From assembly GCA_022842255.1 (NCBI GenBank), contig JALHPW010000246.1, positions 1 to 7,267 of the forward strand: 7,267 nt of DNA, given 5' to 3'. The position numbers and the translations under genes are program-made. The notes beneath the pieces were generated by a model. It was not told where the DNA came from, ran no database searches, and was given only the letters and a program-made list of their open reading frames with translations. The stretch comes from Saprospiraceae bacterium (lineage in GTDB: Bacteria; Bacteroidota; Bacteroidia; Chitinophagales; Saprospiraceae). This document shows, piece after piece, positions 3,937 to 7,267 of the stretch. The stretch's first letter is position 1. Every line of letters begins with the position of its first letter.

Positions 3937-4383
3937 ATGCAAAACTTCTTTGTTGCCGTCGAACACGATGGCGAAACATTCTACCTCAAAACAACGGCCA
4001 TTGACCGTGAATCGTTGCTCAAAACCTTGCCAGAAACGCTTGGCTGCCCTCGCAGCGCAATCAAAAAGGCAGTCTGGGTAGGGAACCATGAATACGAAAA
4101 ATTCCCGGCAAATGTCATCAAAACAAGTGGAGGGCTTTTCAAACTTGTCATCGACAAAACCGATGGAAGGTACGGCGCTCCGATGGGTAGGGCGAACGTG
4201 AACGAATGCCCGACCACTGAACACCTTGAGGTGAACGTGTCAATTACTGGCAAAACCTTTGACCGAACCGTTCCACTGGACGGCGGCGGATATGACGCTG
4301 GGGGTGCTTATTGGGGAACTGGCAGCGAACTTAGGGTGACTTACAATGAAGACCTTACATTTGTGAGGTTTTACAGGAGATAA
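3937..4383 (+). CDS. Hypothetical protein with GGYDxGGAYWG motif, 148 aa
   Basis: The C-terminal segment contains PLDGGGYDAGGAYWGTGSEL (113-132) followed by a short beta-like tail ending FVRFYRR. The GGYDxGGAYWG pattern is one I associate with short hypothetical proteins of plasmids, phages and conjugative elements (recall, not a search). Their function is unknown to me. The N-terminal half looks mixed alpha/beta (FFVAVEHDGETFYLKTTAID, then helical SLLKTLPETLG). The ATG at 3937 lies 21 nt after an element copy. Residues 55-59 (KFPAN) come from a decayed reverse copy (4097-4111). A long stem-loop follows the stop (4398-4455). Confidence 0.85.
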   Translation: MQNFFVAVEHDGETFYLKTTAIDRESLLKTLPETLGCPRSAIKKAVWVGNHEYEKFPANVIKTSGGLFKLVIDKTDGRYGAPMGRANVNECPTTEHLEVNVSITGKTFDRTVPLDGGGYDAGGAYWGTGSELRVTYNEDLTFVRFYRR

Positions 4384-4397
4384 TCATGGGTAAATTT

Positions 4398-4455
4398 AAG
4401 TGAAGAGTAGTTCAGCAGGGGTAAGTGTTTTTGCTTCGCCCCTGACTTTTCACTT
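4398..4455 (+). repeat. Imperfect stem-loop after the 148-aa gene
   Basis: CAGGGG (4416-4421) pairs with CCCCTG (4439-4444). Outside this, AAGTGAA/TTTTCACTT pair imperfectly, with extra bases on the left side. The stem ends just before the element copy at 4458-4475, whose six T lie about a dozen bases further on. It could weakly terminate or protect the 3' end of upstream messages. Confidence 0.45.
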
Positions 4456-4457
4456 GT

Positions 4458-4475
4458 TTGCCGGGATTTTTTAAC
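4458..4475 (+). repeat. Dispersed element copy TTGCCGGGATTTTTTAAC upstream of the repeat-protein gene
   Basis: Exact. It ends 19 nt before the ATG at 4495, and identity with the 3227 copy extends to 24 nt. Confidence 0.93.
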
Positions 4476-4494
4476 AAATTAAGATTAACAACAA

Positions 4495-5016
4495 ATGAAA
4501 AATTATAAATTCACTGGAGTCACAAAAGATTGGTTGGGCAAGACATTGCACCAAATCGAGGCCACATCTGATTTTAATGGAATCAAAAAAGGTGACGTTG
4601 GTGGCTTCATCGAGAAAGAAGGAAACCTGCAAGGCAATGCGTGGGTGTACGGCGATGCGCAGGTGTACGGCGATGCGCAGGTGTACGGCAATGCAAGGGT
4701 GTACGGCGATGCAAGGGTGTACGGCGATGCGCAGGTGTACGGCAATGCAAGGGTGTACGGCGATGCAAGGGTGTACGGCGATGCAAGGGTGTACGGCGAT
4801 GCGCAGGTGTCTTTTGACGTGATGCAGACAAAATATATCGTGCTTGGGCAATTCGGCGAAAACTACCGATATGTCACCGCTACTCGATCAACCATCTATT
4901 GCGGGTGCTTTGAGGGGACGCTGGATGAGTTCAAAAAAGCGGTGGCAAAGAAATACGGCGAAGGATTTGGCGGCTACGCAGATTGCGTGAAGATGCTTGA
5001 AGTGTTTATGTCGTAA
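4495..5016 (+). CDS. Phage-type left-handed beta-helix protein with VYGDA hexapeptide repeats, 173 aa
   Basis: Three parts are visible. The N-terminal region (1-50) ends KKGDVGGFIEKEGNLQGNAW. A run of nine hexapeptides of the form VYG[D/N]A[Q/R] (51-104) follows, predicted to fold as a left-handed beta-helix. The C-terminal domain (about 110-173) contains YCGCFEGTLDEFKKAV (135-150). I recognise this N-domain/repeat/CGCF-domain layout from hypothetical proteins widespread in phages and prophages, often annotated by the repeat as polymer-forming or transferase hexapeptide-like. The true role is unknown, and no acyltransferase active site is seen. The ATG lies 19 nt after an element copy. The repeats are nearly identical at DNA level, so copy number probably varies. 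Confidence 0.88.
   Translation: MKNYKFTGVTKDWLGKTLHQIEATSDFNGIKKGDVGGFIEKEGNLQGNAWVYGDAQVYGDAQVYGNARVYGDARVYGDAQVYGNARVYGDARVYGDARVYGDAQVSFDVMQTKYIVLGQFGENYRYVTATRSTIYCGCFEGTLDEFKKAVAKKYGEGFGGYADCVKMLEVFMS
4645..4806 (+). repeat. Nine tandem 18-bp repeats encoding VYG[D/N]A[Q/R]
   Basis: Each unit reads GTGTACGGCRATGCRMRG. The unit order is DQ, DQ, NR, DR, DQ, NR, DR, DR, DQ. Units 2-4 and 5-7 are the same triplet (DQ, NR, DR), suggesting a 54-bp duplication on top of the 18-bp period. Confidence 0.95.
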
Positions 5017-5075
5017 AAATCCAATTTCCCCAAAAGACCAAAAATAAATGTAATCGTAAACAATCCGAACCTTAA

Positions 5076-5117
5076 CCAGCGGCCATTACCTTTGGCTACC
5101 TTGCCGCTTGCCGCTGG
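5076..5117. repeat. Inverted repeat CCAGCGGC / GCCGCTGG
   Basis: Perfect 8-bp arms (5076-5083 and 5110-5117), 26-nt loop, between the repeat-protein gene and the element at 5128. No T-run follows directly. Possible weak terminator or mRNA 3' structure for the upstream gene. Confidence 0.5.
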
Positions 5118-5127
5118 CGGTTCATTG

Positions 5128-5145
5128 TTGCCGGGATTTTTTAAT
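5128..5145 (+). repeat. Dispersed element copy TTGCCGGGATTTTTTAAT upstream of the 125-aa gene
   Basis: Exact core. It ends 17 nt before the ATG at 5163. Confidence 0.92.
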
Positions 5146-5162
5146 GCTTAAATTTATTGACC

Positions 5163-5540
5163 ATGCAAGTTCCAAATAACGTAGTCGAAAAGCTAATCCC
5201 AATGCTATTAAGGACAGTCGGGGTAAGTAGCGAGGATGTCATCGAAGTTCGTGACGAACTCATCCGCTGCCAAGAACGTGACAGATTCCAAATCAAGGAA
5301 AAGCAATACGAGGACACCGAGCTTCACGAAAACATCTACATGCTTTCCGGGATGCTTCACGATTGGCTCAACAACGGGAACGAAATCGAAAACTCGTTCA
5401 CAGGCGGGACGGGGCAAGCAATGCAGGACGTAATCGAGTGGGCGAAGGAGTTCACCGACAAAAACAAAGGCCGTGACTGGGACGGCGAATGGTACGATGA
5501 ACTGGAGGAGTTCTTTTCGGCCAAGATGAAATCTGCTTGA
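5163..5540 (+). CDS. Hypothetical acidic 125-aa protein
   Basis: I do not recognise this protein. It is largely helical and acidic, with segments VVEKLIPMLLRTVG (7-20), SEDVIEVRDELIRCQERDRF (23-42), LHENIYMLSGMLHDWLNNG (54-72) and a Trp-containing C-terminal part (DWDGEWYDELEEFFSAKMKSA). No membrane span. The ATG at 5163 fits the element distance rule; an in-frame TTG at 5157 is a less likely start. It is flanked by a forward element copy upstream (5128) and a reverse copy downstream (5539-5557) whose first bases form the TGA stop. Transcripts therefore carry complementary copies on both sides of this gene. Confidence 0.78.
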   Translation: MQVPNNVVEKLIPMLLRTVGVSSEDVIEVRDELIRCQERDRFQIKEKQYEDTELHENIYMLSGMLHDWLNNGNEIENSFTGGTGQAMQDVIEWAKEFTDKNKGRDWDGEWYDELEEFFSAKMKSA

Positions 5541-5557
5541 CCAAAAAATCTCGGCAA
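5539..5557 (-). repeat. Dispersed element copy, reverse orientation, overlapping the stop of the 125-aa gene
   Basis: The plus strand reads GACCAAAAAATCTCGGCAA, an exact reverse complement of the 138 and 402 copies. The GA of the TGA stop is part of the element. The next ATG (5597) is 39 nt away, longer than for forward copies. Confidence 0.92.
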
Positions 5558-5596
5558 CCAACAATCAAAATCAATTCACACTTAAATCAAAATCCA

Positions 5597-6283
5597 ATGA
5601 AAGAAGTATTCACATCCGAAACATTCCAAACGCTGTCAGACTACATTGACGCATTCATGGAAGACCATGACTACGACAACGTGACCATCGTTATCGAAAA
5701 AATCACAGAACAAGGTGAAGACGAGCCTGACTACTGGTGGAAGGCTACGCTTGTGCCAAAAGACACCCGAAATGCCTTGGAAGACCTCTTGGTGGACGAA
5801 CACGGCATTGTCCGCTTGTTCTTCTCGGAAGAAGACATAGCCGGAAGGGTAGAGGCGCTGTTCGAGGACGACCTCATCCCAGTTGAACAGCTTACAAGGG
5901 AGCAAATGGAGAGTGTCAAGTATGTGCTTGCAAATTCCGATTGCGAGTATGGGCTGAATTGGGACGCAATTGACGGGGCGATTACCGACTTGTTTGACGA
6001 CGACAGCGACCCTGACGAAGCCTGTGAGCGCGACAGGGAAAGACACGGGACGGATGGGTATGAGAACGGGGAGGATGGGAGCGAAAGCCACGCGCTGGGA
6101 GGACGAAAGGAGTTTCGAGTAAATGCGCAGATTGGGAGCGTCAAACATTCCATCTCTTACCATGACGGGGCGAAGAAACATAAGGATGGCTCAAGGTTTT
6201 TTGACCTCGAAACGTTCAGGTCAAAAAAAGAGCTTGAAGGCTTTGCTAGCGACCTACTAAAAAATGGCTATCACAAAATCTAA
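5597..6283 (+). CDS. Acidic two-domain hypothetical protein, 228 aa
   Basis: The N-terminal part (1-130) is acidic, with a beta-like VTIVIEKI (29-36) and DYWWKATLV (45-53), then helices. A low-complexity acidic linker (about 131-170, DLFDDDSDPDEACERDRERH onward) joins it to a C-terminal domain of about 58 residues, with VNAQIGSVKHSISYHDGAKK and DGSRFFDLETFRSKKELEGF (176-216). This C-terminal pattern resembles small domains I associate with hypothetical proteins of Bacteroidota phages and plasmids (recall only). No catalytic motif is seen. The DNA for FFDLETFRSKKE is itself an inverted repeat (6197-6207/6218-6228) with element-like T6/A6 arms. High acidity could fit a nucleic-acid-mimic or inhibitor role, but that is speculation. 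Confidence 0.82.
   Translation: MKEVFTSETFQTLSDYIDAFMEDHDYDNVTIVIEKITEQGEDEPDYWWKATLVPKDTRNALEDLLVDEHGIVRLFFSEEDIAGRVEALFEDDLIPVEQLTREQMESVKYVLANSDCEYGLNWDAIDGAITDLFDDDSDPDEACERDRERHGTDGYENGEDGSESHALGGRKEFRVNAQIGSVKHSISYHDGAKKHKDGSRFFDLETFRSKKELEGFASDLLKNGYHKI
6197..6228. repeat. Inverted repeat TTTTTTGACCT / AGGTCAAAAAA inside the 228-aa gene
   Basis: Perfect 11-bp arms (6197-6207, 6218-6228) with a 10-nt loop, the same loop length and arm polarity as the intergenic pair at 6294-6335. The GC-rich half of the element is not conserved, so it may be a decayed pair. Confidence 0.55.
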
Positions 6284-6293
6284 CACCACTTAT

Positions 6294-6309
6294 TTGCCGG
6301 GATTTTTTG
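6294..6309 (+). repeat. Dispersed element copy TTGCCGGGATTTTTTG, left arm of an inverted pair
   Basis: Exact core, 10 nt after the TAA of the 228-aa gene. It pairs with the reverse copy ending at 6335. Confidence 0.93.
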
Positions 6310-6317
6310 GGGCCAAC

Positions 6318-6335
6318 GTCAAAAAATCTCGGCAA
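6318..6335 (-). repeat. Dispersed element copy, reverse orientation, right arm of the pair
   Basis: The plus strand reads GTCAAAAAATCTCGGCAA, exact core. It ends 15 nt before the ATG at 6351. Confidence 0.93.
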
Positions 6336-6350
6336 AAACTCCCCTACAAA

Positions 6351-6545
6351 ATGAAAGGAACGATAAAATCTCACTTCCCAAAACCGAACCACAAAGGAAC
6401 CTTCATCGTCATAATCTCACCGGAGGACGGTTCTCCGGACATCTACGAGGAGATGAACGAAGTGGGCGACAAACAGGAACTTCCAGAAGTTGGCAGCGAG
6501 GTAAAACTTACTCCGTCTTGGCCGACATGGAAGGTTAAGTTCTGA
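6351..6545 (+). CDS. Hypothetical 64-aa beta-rich protein
   Basis: I do not recognise this protein. It alternates short beta-like strands (GTIKSHF, GTFIVIISPEDG, SEVKLTP, WKVKF) with a charged loop (YEEMNEVGDKQELPEVG, 32-48). That would suit a small OB- or SH3-like barrel, but no key motif confirms one. The ATG at 6351 was chosen over an in-frame start at 6264, which would overlap the preceding gene and translate both arms of the inverted element pair. An element-associated stem-loop follows directly after the TGA (6548-6619). Confidence 0.7.
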   Translation: MKGTIKSHFPKPNHKGTFIVIISPEDGSPDIYEEMNEVGDKQELPEVGSEVKLTPSWPTWKVKF

Positions 6546-6547
6546 AC

Positions 6548-6619
6548 AATCTCGGCAGCCCCACTTATCCCCCAACTAGAAACGGAAACTGTGAGCAGTG
6601 GGGCTTGCCGGGATTTTTT
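6548..6619 (+). terminator. Composite stem-loop terminator built on the dispersed element
   Basis: Left arm 6548-6565 (a partial reverse element, AATCTCGGCA, plus GCCCCACT) pairs with right arm 6597-6615 (AGTGGGGC plus TTGCCGGGATT). This gives 18 pairs with one bulged T and one T-G wobble around a 31-nt loop. The element's T-run continues to 6619. It starts 3 nt after the stop of the 64-aa gene and has the form of an intrinsic terminator or attenuator. Confidence 0.65.
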
Positions 6620-6622
6620 AAC
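6605..6622 (+). repeat. Dispersed element copy TTGCCGGGATTTTTTAAC
   Basis: Exact. It forms the 3' arm and T-run of the stem-loop at 6548-6619. The next gene starts 142 nt further on, well beyond the usual spacing. Confidence 0.93.
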
Positions 6623-6637
6623 CCCAACCAAAGATGC

Positions 6638-6653
6638 GGCCCCATTGGGCCGT
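6638..6653 (+). repeat. Short hairpin CGGCCC / GGGCCG
   Basis: Perfect 6-bp stem with a CATT loop, followed after about 6 nt by TTTTTT (6660-6665). Possible second terminator in the 220-nt gap before the 125-aa gene. Further small GC hairpins follow (CCCGC/GCGGG near 6677-6692 and GCCTG/CAGGC near 6703-6718). Confidence 0.4.
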
Positions 6654-6764
6654 TCAACTTTTTTCACTACACGCCCCGCCCCATAGCGGGTGGTCGTTTT
6701 TAAGCCTGCACTTCAGGCAAGCCGAGGACGGGGCAACCGCCAAAAAAAACTAAATATTAGGAAA

Positions 6765-7142
6765 ATGAAAAACGTAATAAAATTCGCAAACTCAACAAAC
6801 CCAATAGAATCAATATTGGAAAACGGCGATTGCTTTGTAGCAACAAAAGAAATATTTGGTGAAAAAATTAAAATCGAATTTCCAAAGAACCTAATGCCGG
6901 TGGCAGAAAAAAAAGAATTTGATGCCGTCATGGCACTGCCGGGAATAGATAATACCTACCTTGAATTTCACCATGTGGATGAATTGGAAAACAGCAAAAA
7001 AGAAAATGAAGAAACTGGAAAACAGTCAGCAAAAATAGATGGGCTATATGCAGGTGCTTTGGAAATTGATGTACTCAATTCAGCCGAAGAAAAATGGGCG
7101 ATGCGTACAATAGCCGAGGAAATTTACAAATTAATTAATTAA
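6765..7142 (+). CDS. Hypothetical 125-aa protein, last gene of the rightward operon
   Basis: I do not recognise this protein. It has a mixed alpha/beta N-terminal half (DCFVATKEIFGEKIKIEFPK, then helical EKKEFDAVMAL), a polar Lys/Glu/Asn-rich linker (ENSKKENEETGKQSAK, 75-90) and a C-terminal helix (SAEEKWAMRTIAEEIYKLIN). The ATG at 6765 follows an A-rich leader (ATTAGGAAA); the in-frame start at 6690 would translate a GC-rich hairpin region and is less likely. Codons are visibly more A/T-rich (AAA, ATA, GAA, AAT) than in the preceding genes. It lacks a dispersed element at the usual distance and ends in a clear terminator, so it may have a separate history. Confidence 0.8.
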   Translation: MKNVIKFANSTNPIESILENGDCFVATKEIFGEKIKIEFPKNLMPVAEKKEFDAVMALPGIDNTYLEFHHVDELENSKKENEETGKQSAKIDGLYAGALEIDVLNSAEEKWAMRTIAEEIYKLIN

Positions 7143-7156
7143 TCACCTAATATTTC

Positions 7157-7212
7157 CCAGCCCCGCCGCTTATCCATAAAAACAAGGTATTGAAAGGCGG
7201 GTGCTGGTTTTT
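7157..7212 (+). terminator. Intrinsic terminator after the last gene
   Basis: CCAGCCCCGCC (7157-7167) pairs with GGCGGG (7196-7201) and GCTGG (7203-7207) with one bulged T, 28-nt loop, followed by TTTTT (7208-7212). It begins 15 nt after the TAA of the 125-aa gene. Confidence 0.75.
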
Positions 7213-7235
7213 CATAGAGACGAACCAAGCGGCAA

Positions 7236-7257
7236 GCCTACCCCGCAAAAGGTAGGC
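7236..7257. repeat. Hairpin GCCTACC / GGTAGGC at the right edge
   Basis: Perfect 7-bp stem with an 8-nt loop (CCGCAAAA). It shares AAAAGGTAGG with the hairpin at 3541-3565. Probably in the leader of a gene beyond the window. Confidence 0.5.
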
Positions 7258-7267
7258 GCAACAATCA

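Larger units (their letters stand above)
6294..6335. repeat. Inverted pair of dispersed elements forming a 16-bp stem
   Basis: Arms 6294-6309 and 6320-6335 pair along 16 positions with a single G-T wobble at the variable seventh base and a 10-nt loop (GGGCCAACGT). It lies 15 nt upstream of the ATG at 6351. As RNA it would be a strong hairpin in front of that start. Confidence 0.85.

Noticed and set aside
4645..4806. Tandem repeats considered as a CRISPR array
   Set aside because: Units of 18 bp are contiguous with no spacers and encode a regular hexapeptide in frame.
4503..4851. Minus- and alternative-frame ORFs over the VYGDA repeats (repeats of the type CIAVHP or RTPLH)
   Set aside because: Shadows of the 18-bp tandem repeat, whose period is a multiple of three and keeps every frame open.
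138..6622. Dispersed element considered as a promoter (-33 TTTG part)
   Set aside because: The TTTG in some copies is not followed at 17-21 nt by TAnnTTTG, and many copies lie inside genes. The two recognisable promoters lack the element.
138..6622. Dispersed element considered as integron attC sites
   Set aside because: attC sites are longer imperfect palindromes with RYYYAAC/GTTRRRY ends. These copies are short, asymmetric and no integrase gene is present.

Overview
This window looks like an accessory (phage, prophage or plasmid) segment from a Bacteroidota host. Three things point that way. Two divergent promoters carry a TTGACA-like upstream box and a TAnATTTG box, the form known for the Bacteroidota housekeeping sigma factor. 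Nearly all gene starts lack a Shine-Dalgarno sequence and sit in A/T-rich leaders. Several products have the look of phage or plasmid hypothetical proteins: a 194-aa protein with an LRPLSSITD motif, a VYGDA-repeat beta-helix protein, and a protein with a GGYDxGGAYWG motif. No replication, structural, integrase or transposase gene is visible, so phage, prophage or plasmid cannot be told apart here. No tRNA, rRNA, CRISPR array or IS element was seen.

Layout. Positions 13-1968 form a leftward (minus-strand) operon of six small genes, in transcription order: a 78-aa Cys-rich protein, a 199-aa protein, a 44-aa single-span membrane protein, a 194-aa phage-type protein, a 54-aa zinc-ribbon-like protein and a 70-aa protein. 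Positions 1969-3262 are a roughly 1.3-kb control region without a convincing gene. It holds the two divergent promoters, a G-rich stretch, two inverted repeats (one terminator-like) and a pyrimidine-rich stretch. Positions 3263-7142 form a rightward operon of nine genes (88, 62, 42, 148, 173, 125, 228, 64 and 125 aa) with stem-loops between some of them. It ends in a good intrinsic terminator at 7157-7212. Three of the genes (54, 44 and 42 aa) are very short and easily missed.

The outstanding feature is a dispersed asymmetric element, TTGCCGRGATTTTTT. There are 15 exact copies and two close variants in 7.3 kb, plus several decayed copies. In the coding-strand orientation it reads TTGCCGGGATTTTTTAAC or a near variant, and it lies 13-21 nt upstream of seven different start codons. 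In the opposite orientation it reads GACCAAAAAATCTCGGCAA and lies at gene ends, in frame inside genes, or paired with a forward copy as a hairpin. Exact copies are absent from 1489-2798, which covers the first leftward gene, its promoter and most of the control region. The closest precedents known to me are the start-associated sequences and stoperators of mycobacteriophages, and DNA uptake sequences. Which of these it resembles functionally, if any, cannot be decided from this window alone.
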